A stretch of 64,000 nt of DNA from Dethiosulfatibacter aminovorans DSM 17477 (GTDB lineage: Bacteria > Bacillota > Clostridia > Tissierellales > Dethiosulfatibacteraceae), in the NCBI RefSeq assembly GCF_900142005.1, contig NZ_FQZL01000009.1, forward strand, positions 62,001-126,000, read 5' to 3'. The translations under genes were made by a program, and so were the position numbers. Positions 25,447 to 33,787 of the stretch are shown here, one piece after another (the stretch's first letter is position 1; the number at the start of each line of letters is the position of its first letter). The notes under the pieces were generated by a model. That model did not search any database, was not told where the DNA came from, and worked only from the letters and a program-made list of their open reading frames with translations.

Positions 25447-26902
25447 CTTTCCCCTGATAAACATACTGGTTTTAATGATAACTTCATTTACAGCCCCCTT
25501 GATAAGAGACTATAAAAAGACTTCATTACTTATACTTTCAACAAGCATACTACTGGTTGCCTCAACTGGTATGACCCTTGTGAAAACAATCAGTAATGGA
25601 TACTATATCCTCAATATAGGACACCCGGATACCTTCCTTGGAATACAGTTCCACATAGGGAATGCGGAAGCTCTGATTTCTTTTGTTTTTGCAATAATAA
25701 CTCTGATGACTGTAATATACTCCAATTCGTGCATAATGGATGAAATTGAAGAAAACAGGATAGGTCTGTTTTACACACTGGTGAACATACTGGTTGCATC
25801 TCTTCTTGGAGTCGTATATTCCAATGACCTTTTCAATTCTTATGTATTTATTGAAGTGTCCACCTTGTCAGCATGCGGGCTTATTGTAATAAAGGACAAA
25901 AAGGAAAACATTAAAGCTACAATCAAGTATCTCGTAATGAGTTCAATAGGTTCAGGACTAGTGCTTATGGCAATAGCATATCTGTACTCCATATCAGGGC
26001 ATCTCAATATGTCTCTTATAAGTGGAGTCATAGCTAATAACCATATGGACTATAAGAACTCCATCCTTATAATACTGACCCTTTTCACGGTAGGTCTTGG
26101 AGTAAAAAGTGCACTGTTTCCTCTCCATGGATGGCTTCCGGATGCCCATTCATCAGCTCCGGCTCCATCAAGCGCCCTGCTTTCGTCCATGGTAATAAAG
26201 GTGTATATCTTTATGCTCATAAAGATGATATTCAGGATGTTTACCTTGGAAATTGTAGAGAATACAATCATAATGGATGTCATTCTTCTATTGGGATCCT
26301 GTGGAATGATTTTCGGTTCTGTAATGGCAATAAATCAAAAAGAGCTGAAAAGAATGATTGCATATTCCAGTATTGCCCAGGTCGGCTATATAGCCTTTGG
26401 ACTTGGCATCGGAAGTGTAGCTGGAATGACTATAGCTGTTTATCATATTATAGGCCATGCCCTTACAAAATCCGGGTTGTTTCTTCTTTCGGGGCTTATG
26501 ATAAAGAAAAACAACAGCAAATATATTGAAGATCTGAAGGGGATAGGACGTGAAATGCCTTTTGCCCTGATCCTATTTGCACTGGCATCCTTCTCAATGG
26601 TTGGAATACCTGTATTTCCTGGCTTTATAAGCAAATGGTACCTGTCTTTGGCATGTATACAAATAAACAGGATACCTTTGATACTGATTATTCTTGCCAG
26701 CAGTCTGTTGAATCTCCTTTACTATTTTCCAATAGTAATCAATGGATTCTTCGGACAGAACAACCTGGAAGGCAAGATATACAATTCGAAGAAGATAGAA
26801 ACCGCCAAGATAGCGCCTGTAGCAGTTCTTATTATCCTAATGACTTTGACAGGACTGTTCTCAAGCACCATACTTGAAATGATTTCCAAGAGCTTTATTT
26901 AG
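25436..26902 (+). CDS. mrpD: Na+/H+ antiporter subunit MrpD (MbhH-like)
   Basis: A 488-residue proton-translocating subunit related to NuoL/M/N with about 14 helices. The key ion-path residues are present: E140 in YVFIEVSTLSACG and K224 in GLGVKSALFPLHGWLP, followed by the HSSAPAPSSALLSSMVIK loop. It translates from inside the end of mrpC. First of three large antiporter-like subunits in this operon. Confidence 0.92.
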   Translation: MTNSFPLINILVLMITSFTAPLIRDYKKTSLLILSTSILLVASTGMTLVKTISNGYYILNIGHPDTFLGIQFHIGNAEALISFVFAIITLMTVIYSNSCIMDEIEENRIGLFYTLVNILVASLLGVVYSNDLFNSYVFIEVSTLSACGLIVIKDKKENIKATIKYLVMSSIGSGLVLMAIAYLYSISGHLNMSLISGVIANNHMDYKNSILIILTLFTVGLGVKSALFPLHGWLPDAHSSAPAPSSALLSSMVIKVYIFMLIKMIFRMFTLEIVENTIIMDVILLLGSCGMIFGSVMAINQKELKRMIAYSSIAQVGYIAFGLGIGSVAGMTIAVYHIIGHALTKSGLFLLSGLMIKKNNSKYIEDLKGIGREMPFALILFALASFSMVGIPVFPGFISKWYLSLACIQINRIPLILIILASSLLNLLYYFPIVINGFFGQNNLEGKIYNSKKIETAKIAPVAVLIILMTLTGLFSSTILEMISKSFI

Positions 26903-26911
26903 GAGGTATTG

Positions 26912-28354
26912 ATGAAGCTATTAATCTTGACACCAATAATTTTTCCCATCTTAAGTGGGATTTATATTAGATTTTCAGATGAAAAAAAAATAAACAAAAC
27001 CCTTATAGCATCTGCATTCATCAATTTCTTTCTGACCTTGATCTGTGTATTTTTAATAAAGGATGAAAAGCTCACTATCCTGAGATTCAGTGAAATAATC
27101 AATCTATATTTTCTTCCTGATATTTTGGGTAAGATATTTGCAGTTCTTGTATCAACCCTTTGGATATTTACAACCTTCTACTCCATAGATTACATGAGTC
27201 ATGAAAAAAAGCTTAGAAGCTATTCAATGTTTTTCATGATGACACAGGGAATTACTCTTTCCATAGCTTTTTCGGGAAACCTGATTACCTTGTATCTCTT
27301 CTATGAGCTGCTGACGCTGGTAACCTTTCCGTTGGTTATTCAGACAGGGACAGACAGAGCATTGCAGATTGGAAAGAAATATATTATCTATTCATTCGTT
27401 GGAGCAACCTTTGTTCTTTTCGGCTTGATACTTCTTTACAGTCAGACCGGAACGCTGGACTTCAAGCCTGGTGGAATAGTTGGAAATATTAAAAATATAG
27501 ATGCAAGCTATTATCTAATGGTATATCTGCTGCTGTTTGTGGGACTTGGGGTAAAGGCTGCACTTGTACCCTTTCACGCATGGCTTCCAGCAGCAATGGT
27601 GGCACCTACTCCCGTGAGCGCCCTTCTTCATGCAGTTGCAGTTGTAAAATCAGGAATATTTTCTCTCATGAGGATGACATACTATGTACTTGGATGGGAA
27701 CTTATTGAGAATATAGGAGGAAACAGGTATACTCAAATACTGGTCCTTGTTTCAATACTGATGGGATCCTTTCTTGCCATGGGGCGGAAGAATCTCAAGA
27801 AAAGACTGGCCTATTCAACCATAAGCCAACTGGGATATATAATGCTGGGTCTGGTGGTGTTTGACGAAAGTTCATTCACTGGCGGCATATTACATATGCT
27901 TTTCCATGCTACAACAAAGATAACACTGTTCTTTTGCGTAGGAGCAATAATGCACTACGAAAATAAAACGGAACTGGAGGAAATACAGGGAATAGGGAAA
28001 AGGATGCCTGTAACAATGACATGTTTTGCAATTTCGTCAATTTGTCTTATAGGAATTCCTCCGACGAACGGCTTTGTAAGCAAGTGGCATCTGGCCATTG
28101 GGGGACTGGAAAGAGGAAATTTCATAGTTCCGGTCATGCTTCTTCTAAGTGCTCTCTTGACTGCCGGTTATCTGATACCTATCATAAGCAGCGCTTTTTT
28201 CAGAGGTGCGCCCTCGGCTGAAATTGAAATAAAAGAACCTGGCAATTTTATGCTTGTGCCTATAGTGATTCTGACAGCTATAAACGTAATAGCTGGAATT
28301 ATGCCTAATCTTCTGATAAATATCATAGACCAGGCTTCTAAATTATTGTTCTAA
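26912..28354 (+). CDS. Second antiporter-like proton-conducting subunit (MrpD/NuoM family)
   Basis: A 480-residue membrane protein of the same family as the gene before it. It keeps E132 (YLFYELLTLVTFPL) and K215 (GLGVKAALVPFHAWLP) and the VAPTPVSALLHAVAVVKSG loop. AGGAGG lies six bases before the ATG at 26912; a TTG one codon earlier is possible. It is not a copy of the first subunit, as sequence outside the motifs differs, so it likely forms a distinct channel in the complex. Confidence 0.88.
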   Translation: MKLLILTPIIFPILSGIYIRFSDEKKINKTLIASAFINFFLTLICVFLIKDEKLTILRFSEIINLYFLPDILGKIFAVLVSTLWIFTTFYSIDYMSHEKKLRSYSMFFMMTQGITLSIAFSGNLITLYLFYELLTLVTFPLVIQTGTDRALQIGKKYIIYSFVGATFVLFGLILLYSQTGTLDFKPGGIVGNIKNIDASYYLMVYLLLFVGLGVKAALVPFHAWLPAAMVAPTPVSALLHAVAVVKSGIFSLMRMTYYVLGWELIENIGGNRYTQILVLVSILMGSFLAMGRKNLKKRLAYSTISQLGYIMLGLVVFDESSFTGGILHMLFHATTKITLFFCVGAIMHYENKTELEEIQGIGKRMPVTMTCFAISSICLIGIPPTNGFVSKWHLAIGGLERGNFIVPVMLLLSALLTAGYLIPIISSAFFRGAPSAEIEIKEPGNFMLVPIVILTAINVIAGIMPNLLINIIDQASKLLF

Positions 28355-28365
28355 AGGAGATATCC

Positions 28366-30456
28366 ATGGAAAAACTCTTGCTTTTCATACTGCTCTTCCC
28401 ATTCATTGGAAGTGTGGTTACGTCTGTTCTGGGCTATAGGAACAACAACATAAGAAACTTTTTAAACATAGTAATAACCCTCATTAACCTGATAGTGATA
28501 ATATATATGTATCCCATGGTAATAGAGGCTCCCGTTGAATATACAATTCCATATGTCATGGGTACGGGACTTCACCTAAAGATGGATATATTCAGATACA
28601 TGTTTGTTTTTATTACAGCTTTTGTCTGGTTCATCATCAATGTATATTCGAGCCAGTATCTTATCAATTATATTCACAGGAACAGGTATTATCTGTTTTT
28701 CATGATAACATATGCAAGCACCATAGGTGTGTTCATTTCGGAAAATCTAGTGAATCTCTTCACTTTTTTTGAAATCATGTCCATGGCATCTTATCCTCTC
28801 ATCATCCACGATGAAGATGAGGAAGCTCACAAAGCCGGAGCCACGTACATGGGTATGGCGATAGCCGGTGGTTTGATACTTCTTATGGGAATATTCATAC
28901 TGTATTCTCATACAAAATCGCTGGACATCGACTATATAGGTCGTGTATTGCCTAACATGGGAGCCATTAAATATCTTATAAGCGCACTCATGATAATTGG
29001 ATTCGGAGTAAAGGCCGGTATGGTACCGCTCCATATATGGTTGCCGAAGGCTCATCCAGCAGCACCTACTCCTGCAAGTGCCGTTCTTTCCGGTATACTG
29101 GTAAAGACGGGTATCTTTGGAATAATCATTACCAGCATATTTCTTATGGATGGAAACAAATATATTTCCTATGCCTTGATATTTTCTGGCCTTGTCAACA
29201 TGTTCATGGGAGGATATCTGGCGCTGTTCCAGATTAATATAAAGAAGACACTTGCATACAGCTCCATGAGTCAACTGGGATATATAATAATGGGTGTAGG
29301 CCTTATGGGAGCAATGGGAGAACATAATGCCATTGCTGTATTCGGCACGCTCTTCCACATATTCAACCATGCCATATTCAAGGTGATGTTGTTCATGGGT
29401 GTGGGTATAATATACATGATTACACACAAGCTTAATATAAACGAAATATATGGATTTGGTACCTTCAAGCCGATACTTAAACTTACATTCTTCACAGGCT
29501 TCTGTGCGATAATCGGCTTGCCCGGATTCAACGGCTTCACAAGCAAGACAATAATCCATCATGCACTTGCTGAGGCCCTTCATCATTCGAGCCCTGTTCT
29601 GGCTTATGGAGCAGAATTCGTTTTTTATCTAAGCAGTGCCTTTACTACTGCATACCTTTTGAAGCTGTACATATCACTTTTTGTTGAAAACAACAGCAGA
29701 TACTATGCATCTTACAGCAGATACATAAACAGAAGAGCCTTGTTTCCAATGGTAATATCGGCTGCATTGATTTTTGTCATAGGAATAAAGCCAGACTTGT
29801 TTTTTGACTATTTCGGAGATATCTACAAGGTTTTCGGCATTCATATGGAGGAAATGGAACACTTCCATTATTTTACATTTGGAAATATTCTATCGTCATT
29901 CATTACTATAGGATTGGGAATAGCAATCTATACCAGATTTATTCTTAAAAAGCTGGTTGTACCTGTGAAAGGTAGAAGAAGGCCGGATTTTGTCAATCCT
30001 ACAACAGAATGGTTTTCGATTGAGAAAAACATATACTTGCCTGTGCTGACGGTTACATACAGAGTATTCAATACAGTATTGAAGGGTCTTGACGATATTC
30101 TTCTGTATTCTGTGAAAGGAATAGGAAAAACGGCAAAATACTTGTCGAACATTGAATTTATGGAGGAGTATTCACCAACAAAACGAATGGAGATAATTTG
30201 GACGTCACTTAGAAGCAAATCAGCTGAAACGGTAGAAGGAGCAGGGGAGTCAATAAAGCACAATATAAGCGGCAATATAGATGCAATATCCAAGGATATC
30301 AAATCAATACAGAATAATGTCAATGGTAACATGACCACATTATCTAAGGATATAAAATCAATCCAGGACAAGTTCAACAGTATAACTTATTCCATCTATC
30401 TAGTGGGAGGTTTCCTGGTGATCGTTATGCTCTTTGTCATCATTTTCAGGATGTAA
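28366..30456 (+). CDS. Third, long antiporter-like subunit with C-terminal coiled-coil/TM extension
   Basis: A 696-residue protein. Residues 1 to about 520 are a NuoL/MrpA-N/MrpD-type channel with E136 (FTFFEIMSMASYPL), K215 (GFGVKAGMVPLHIWLPKAH) and HPAAPTPASAVLSG. After an extra helix (about 500-525) comes a soluble region (RRPDFVNPTTEWFSIEK) and then an 18-residue tandem repeat, 637-654 and 655-672, each with SKDIKSIQ, before a final membrane helix (about 674-694). The tail is not part of the usual family. It ends the operon; terminator 20 bases later. Confidence 0.87.
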   Translation: MEKLLLFILLFPFIGSVVTSVLGYRNNNIRNFLNIVITLINLIVIIYMYPMVIEAPVEYTIPYVMGTGLHLKMDIFRYMFVFITAFVWFIINVYSSQYLINYIHRNRYYLFFMITYASTIGVFISENLVNLFTFFEIMSMASYPLIIHDEDEEAHKAGATYMGMAIAGGLILLMGIFILYSHTKSLDIDYIGRVLPNMGAIKYLISALMIIGFGVKAGMVPLHIWLPKAHPAAPTPASAVLSGILVKTGIFGIIITSIFLMDGNKYISYALIFSGLVNMFMGGYLALFQINIKKTLAYSSMSQLGYIIMGVGLMGAMGEHNAIAVFGTLFHIFNHAIFKVMLFMGVGIIYMITHKLNINEIYGFGTFKPILKLTFFTGFCAIIGLPGFNGFTSKTIIHHALAEALHHSSPVLAYGAEFVFYLSSAFTTAYLLKLYISLFVENNSRYYASYSRYINRRALFPMVISAALIFVIGIKPDLFFDYFGDIYKVFGIHMEEMEHFHYFTFGNILSSFITIGLGIAIYTRFILKKLVVPVKGRRRPDFVNPTTEWFSIEKNIYLPVLTVTYRVFNTVLKGLDDILLYSVKGIGKTAKYLSNIEFMEEYSPTKRMEIIWTSLRSKSAETVEGAGESIKHNISGNIDAISKDIKSIQNNVNGNMTTLSKDIKSIQDKFNSITYSIYLVGGFLVIVMLFVIIFRM

Positions 30457-30478
30457 TTCAATTAAATCAAAAAAATAA

Positions 30479-30511
30479 AAAACTGATGTTCAACTATGAC
30501 ATCAGTTTTTT
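30479..30511. terminator. Bidirectional terminator after the Mrp operon
   Basis: AAAACTGATGT (30479-30489) pairs perfectly with ACATCAGTTTT (30499-30509), with T runs on both strands, serving the Mrp operon and the facing DUF134 gene. Confidence 0.88.
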
Positions 30512-30552
30512 GCAGTTTTGGAGCACGCCCAATAAATAGAATATGGCTGCGG

Positions 30553-30960
30553 TTATAAACCGTTTTTGTTACCTCTTCCAGCACCTCTGCCGGCACCTCT
30601 TCCCAATCCTGCTCTGTTCCTGTTTTTTTCCATGCAGCACGGGGTTGTACAGGCATCCTTGTCAAATTCACACAGTTTGTAGTCTCCACCTTCTATTTTG
30701 AAGGCTTTCCCGTTTACTATGCTGTCCGCAAGCTTTCTTTTTACCTCTTCATACATTCTTTGAATGGTTGATCTGGCTACTTCCATTCTTTCTGCACATT
30801 CTTCCTGATTCAGTCCTTCCAAATCAATCAACCTTATAACTTCATATTCATCAATGGTTATTACAACCAATTCGGATTCAGTTATTGGTTTTCCTGCCGG
30901 CTTGAATAATATTGTTTCCGGCAGTTCGCATACTCTTCTTCTTTTTCTAGGTCTTGGCAT
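30553..30960 (-). CDS. DUF134 family HTH protein with Gly/Arg tail
   Basis: A 135-residue protein. The start [21 protein letters not shown], the strand [41 protein letters not shown] (a sigma-70 region-4-like helix-turn-helix) and a Cys cluster ([13 protein letters not shown]) match DUF134. The family is usually regarded as a predicted DNA-binding protein and often sits near NifX-like or Mrp/NBP35 genes. The tail ends in a [11 protein letters not shown] repeat. A GAGGTG site precedes the ATG. It is on the same strand as the DUF5320-like gene upstream but separated from it by a terminator. Confidence 0.87.
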   Translation of the reverse strand: MPRPRKRRRVCELPETILFKPAGKPITESELVVITIDEYEVIRLIDLEGLNQEECAERMEVARSTIQRMYEEVKRKLADSIVNGKAFKIEGGDYKLCEFDKDACTTPCCMEKNRNRAGLGRGAGRGAGRGNKNGL

Positions 30961-30985
30961 TATATCACCTCTTCCTTAATACCTA

Positions 30986-31047
30986 TAGAAAGTCCATTGT
31001 ATTTATATCCACTTGAAGCATGTGAGCATATTGACTGTAAACTTTCT
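30986..31047 (+). repeat. Structured repeat, copy 3 (short/degenerate)
   Basis: AGAAAGT near 30987, TTGAAGCATGTG near 31013 and GTAAACTTTCT near 31037 match copy 2 in sequence and spacing (61 versus 62 bases from the first to the last motif). The outer arms pair (AGAAAGT with ACTTTCT). The following DNA shows only weak similarity to the second half of the 120-bp form. Confidence 0.6.
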
Positions 31048-31090
31048 TGCATGACTTAATAATTGCTTTATTGTCTATAACATTATATTA

Positions 31091-31121
31091 GAAAAAGAAG
31101 GATGAGACAAGTCATCCTTCT
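31091..31121 (-). terminator. Terminator of the DUF5320-like gene
   Basis: AGAAGGATGA (31096-31105) pairs perfectly with TCATCCTTCT (31112-31121); on the minus strand TTTTTC follows the stem. Confidence 0.85.
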
Positions 31122-31126
31122 AAAAT

Positions 31127-31423
31127 TTATTCACTTTTTTCCATCAGATCTTCAATTTCAGCAAGTCTTCTTTTCAGCATTTCCTTTTCTTCCTTGAGAA
31201 TAGCTTGTCTATCCACCGGCTGATAATACCTTCTGCCGATACCAGGTCTATATCCTCTTCCCATTCCTCTGCCAAGACCTCTGCCACAACCTCTTCTTCC
31301 AAGGCCGTATCCACCGTAATAGCCTGAAGGTGTTGAAATACCTTCCTTGCTTGTACAGTTCCCCAGTCCTCTTCCAGTTGATGGTCCCAATCCTTCAGGG
31401 CCTGTTCCATCTCTATATGGCAT
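31127..31423 (-). CDS. DUF5320-like Gly/Arg-rich small protein
   Basis: A 98-residue protein starting MPYRDGTGPEGLGPSTGRGLGNC, the typical opening (MP..DGTGP.G.GP.TGRG.G.C) of DUF5320-type proteins. A central GLGRRGCGRGLGRGMGRGY tract is low complexity, and the end (AILKEEKEMLKRRLAEIEDL) is a short coiled coil. AAGGAGG lies seven bases before this ATG; an upstream in-frame ATG adds six residues but lacks a site. Function unknown; such genes often accompany NifX-like and MRP-family Fe-S proteins in anaerobes. Confidence 0.85.
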   Translation of the reverse strand: MPYRDGTGPEGLGPSTGRGLGNCTSKEGISTPSGYYGGYGLGRRGCGRGLGRGMGRGYRPGIGRRYYQPVDRQAILKEEKEMLKRRLAEIEDLMEKSE

Positions 31424-31574
31424 TTTTAATCCTCCTTCCAATTGGGTATATGTTCCTTACAACTTAAGTATACCACATTTGTGGCATATGTCAATAACTT
31501 CGCGAAAAGTTTTTTGTATCCGGATCAAGAATGTCTTTTGAATTGTTAAATAATTGTTATTATTACCCGTTTTA

Positions 31575-31603
31575 TTGTAAATGATTTTTCACTATAGTAT
31601 AAT
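31575..31603 (+). promoter_or_regulatory. Promoter of the ECF sigma operon
   Basis: TTGTAA (31575-31580), 17-base spacer, TATAAT (31598-31603). The 277-bp gap between the DUF5320-like and sigma genes holds nothing else recognised. Confidence 0.65.
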
Positions 31604-31700
31604 TGTCTTAAATTGGGGAGGTTTGCCTAGAAAAAAATAATTGGAAATTTGGAACAATAATTAATTATAATCGTCTATATTAACAAATGGGGTGGATATT

Positions 31701-32279
31701 TTGAATGATGCAGAGATTTTATTGATTAAAATGAGTCAGAAAGGGGACATTGATTCATTTGAAACTCTTATCAAGGATTACAAGAAGGTAGCATACAATA
31801 TTGCATTGAAATACTTAAGGAACAAAGAGGATGCTGAAGATGTCTCTCAGGAGTCTTTGATTAAGGTGTTCAAAAATATTGGAAAATTCAATATGAATTC
31901 ATCCTTCAAGACATGGATGTACAGAATCGTTGTCAATACATGCTTGGATTTTAAGAGGAAAAAGAAGGAAAATACAGTTTCTGTCGACCAGCCACTTCAT
32001 TCAGGGTATGATGAATTCTACATGGAATTGGAAGATGAAAAATCTTCTCCTGAAAATATTGTAGACAAAAAGCTTACATCTGAAATGGTAATGGAAGCAA
32101 TAGAAAAACTGGATGATGACTTCAAGACTGTGATTATTCTGCGGGATATCAATGATTTCAGTTATGATGAAATTTCAAGGATATTGTCCTGCAATATAGG
32201 AACCGTCAAATCAAGAATTAGCAGAGGGCGACAAAAACTGAAGGAAATACTTGAAGAGAACGTGAATGATTATAATTAA
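31701..32279 (+). CDS. ECF-type RNA polymerase sigma factor
   Basis: A 192-residue sigma factor with region 2 (YLRNKEDAEDVSQESLIKVFKNIGKFNMNSSFKTWMYRIVVNTCLDF) and region 4 (LDDDFKTVIILRDINDFSYDEISRILSCNIGTVKSRISRGRQKL), no regions 1 or 3. The TTG at 31701 follows GGGGTGGA; GTG at 31692 would add three residues. It is cotranscribed with a zinc-finger anti-sigma factor that begins just after it, so it should be held inactive until a surface signal releases it. Its promoter looks sigma-A-type, so autoregulation is not evident. Confidence 0.9.
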   Translation: MNDAEILLIKMSQKGDIDSFETLIKDYKKVAYNIALKYLRNKEDAEDVSQESLIKVFKNIGKFNMNSSFKTWMYRIVVNTCLDFKRKKKENTVSVDQPLHSGYDEFYMELEDEKSSPENIVDKKLTSEMVMEAIEKLDDDFKTVIILRDINDFSYDEISRILSCNIGTVKSRISRGRQKLKEILEENVNDYN

Positions 32280-32294
32280 TTGGATGGTGATCGT

Positions 32295-33590
32295 ATGATT
32301 TGCAAAGAATGCAGACAGAAAATTTCACTTTACCTGGACAATGAGCTGACTGAAGAAGAAAAGACGGAATTTGAAAATCATATATCGGAATGTGAAGACT
32401 GCAGGAATGAGCTTGAAAAGATAAAAAGAATAGTGAATGAGCTGAACAGCATACCTATGGAGGAGTTGCCGGAAGGCTACTGCAAGAAACTCCACATGAA
32501 GCTCAAGGAAGTCCAGCCGGCCGAAAAGAAAGCAAAAAGACGCTTTGGTATAAGGCGGATGTCGGCCATAGCTGCGGCACTGATAGTTGTGCTGATGGTT
32601 CCTTTTGCACTCAACAGCGGCAGACTGGGGATGCAGAAGAGTGAAATGGCGATGGACAGTGCTCCTGCCGAGTATTCCATGGAAGTGCCTTCTGAAGAAC
32701 CGAGAGTGCCGGGAATGGACTATGGAGCAACTGACAACAGTATTACAAAAAGTTTTGACGACGGCGACTATTTAGTAACCGAGGAGATGGACGGTGAGGC
32801 CTGGACTGATAGCGTCGAAATTGAAGAAAAGGCGACTGTTTCCGGAAATGGTTACAGGGACAGGGAGCTTAAGATAATCAAAAACGGGTATGTTTCCGTT
32901 GAAACAGAGGACTACGATCTGTTTGTGTCACAGGTGAAGGGCAAGGTCGGTTTCTACGGCGGGTATATTGAAGCCTTCGAAACATACTCCAACAACTATT
33001 ACTACTATGACTATGAAAAGGATGAGAATATAAACCTTAAAAACGGATACATGACGGTGAGGGTTCCTCAGGAGGTTTTCGATGATGCATATGGATTTAT
33101 TACGGAAGAGGGAGACCTGGTCGAGGTAGTAAGCGAAAGAACAAATGAAACTGATTTGACAAAGTCATACTATGATACTGAAAGCAAGGTTGAGAATTTG
33201 GAAGCACAGGAAGCAAGACTTCAGGAACTTTTTGCAAAGGCTGAGAACATACCCGAGATAATGCAGATAGAAAACGAGCTTACAAGGGTAAGGAACCAGA
33301 TAGACGCATACAGGATCAATCTAAGTGATATAGATTACAGGTCTTCCATGTCGACAATACATATTGAAATAAGGGAAGTATATGACAGGAACAAGATAAA
33401 ACCAGTTGACGAAAATCTATGGGAAAGAGCCAAGGCAAGTTTCACTCAAACCGTAAACAACCTTATCGATGCACTTGAGGGCTTCGTGGTATTCGTATTT
33501 GGATTCATTCCACTGCTCGCAGTGTTGCTTGTAGCTATTCTGGTTGTCTACATCATAGCAAGGGCCATAATAAGAAAAACGAAAAAATAA
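32295..33590 (+). CDS. Membrane anti-sigma factor, zf-HC2 plus DUF4349
   Basis: A 431-residue protein from ATG 32295. The N-terminus has the zinc anti-sigma motif: C3/C6, then H29-x3-C33-x2-C36 (ENHISECEDCRNEL). A membrane helix follows at about 90-105. The outer part (about 170-395) resembles DUF4349, with a RELKIIKNGYVSVETEDYDLF strand and a long coiled coil (SKVENLEAQEARLQELFAKAENIPEIMQIENELTRVRNQIDAY), and a C-terminal membrane helix (about 400-425). A likely cell-envelope sensor: cytoplasmic domain binds the sigma factor, extracytoplasmic domain senses. The upstream TTG at 32280 is a poorer start. Confidence 0.87.
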   Translation: MICKECRQKISLYLDNELTEEEKTEFENHISECEDCRNELEKIKRIVNELNSIPMEELPEGYCKKLHMKLKEVQPAEKKAKRRFGIRRMSAIAAALIVVLMVPFALNSGRLGMQKSEMAMDSAPAEYSMEVPSEEPRVPGMDYGATDNSITKSFDDGDYLVTEEMDGEAWTDSVEIEEKATVSGNGYRDRELKIIKNGYVSVETEDYDLFVSQVKGKVGFYGGYIEAFETYSNNYYYYDYEKDENINLKNGYMTVRVPQEVFDDAYGFITEEGDLVEVVSERTNETDLTKSYYDTESKVENLEAQEARLQELFAKAENIPEIMQIENELTRVRNQIDAYRINLSDIDYRSSMSTIHIEIREVYDRNKIKPVDENLWERAKASFTQTVNNLIDALEGFVVFVFGFIPLLAVLLVAILVVYIIARAIIRKTKK

Positions 33591-33594
33591 AATG

Positions 33595-33618
33595 AAAAGG
33601 CGGTAATACCGCCTTTTT
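33595..33618 (+). terminator. Terminator after the anti-sigma gene
   Basis: AAAAGGCGGT (33595-33604) pairs with ACCGCCTTTT (33608-33617), loop AAT. Confidence 0.88.
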
Positions 33619-33666
33619 CCATGCAAAAAACAATGGGGACGGTTATTTTTGTTTTTTGCATGGAAA
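33616..33666. repeat. REP-like palindromic element with GGGGACGG loop
   Basis: TTTCCATGCAAAAAAC (33616-33631) pairs perfectly with GTTTTTTGCATGGAAA (33651-33666), enclosing AATGGGGACGGTTATTTTT. The loop resembles the GGGGACGGTTCTTTTTGTT sequence I recall being scattered in Clostridia and other bacteria near IS200-like/REP-associated transposases. No transposase is present, so it would be a non-autonomous copy. It partly overlaps the terminator T run. Confidence 0.65.
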
Positions 33667-33736
33667 GTTTCATTAGACAATAAAAAGATAGTTAGTATAA
33701 GGTTTATATGTTAAAATTAATGAATACTGTAATGCG

Positions 33737-33773
33737 GCTAAAAAACAATCATTGCAAAGTAGCTAAAAAACAA
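33737..33773 (+). repeat. Tandem 12-bp direct repeat, 25-bp period, before polA
   Basis: GCTAAAAAACAA occurs at 33737-33748 and 33762-33773, just upstream of the polA ribosome binding site. Role unknown; it may be a remnant linked with the adjacent palindromic element. Confidence 0.5.
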
Positions 33774-33787
33774 AACGGGAGATATAT

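Noticed and set aside
28747-29586. A 279-codon open frame on the minus strand
   Set aside because: It lies fully inside the third Mrp channel subunit gene, has low-complexity His/Tyr/Cys-rich translation and no ribosome binding site: an antisense shadow.
33737-33773. Short direct repeat considered as a CRISPR fragment
   Set aside because: Only two 12-bp units with a 13-bp spacer and no cas genes.
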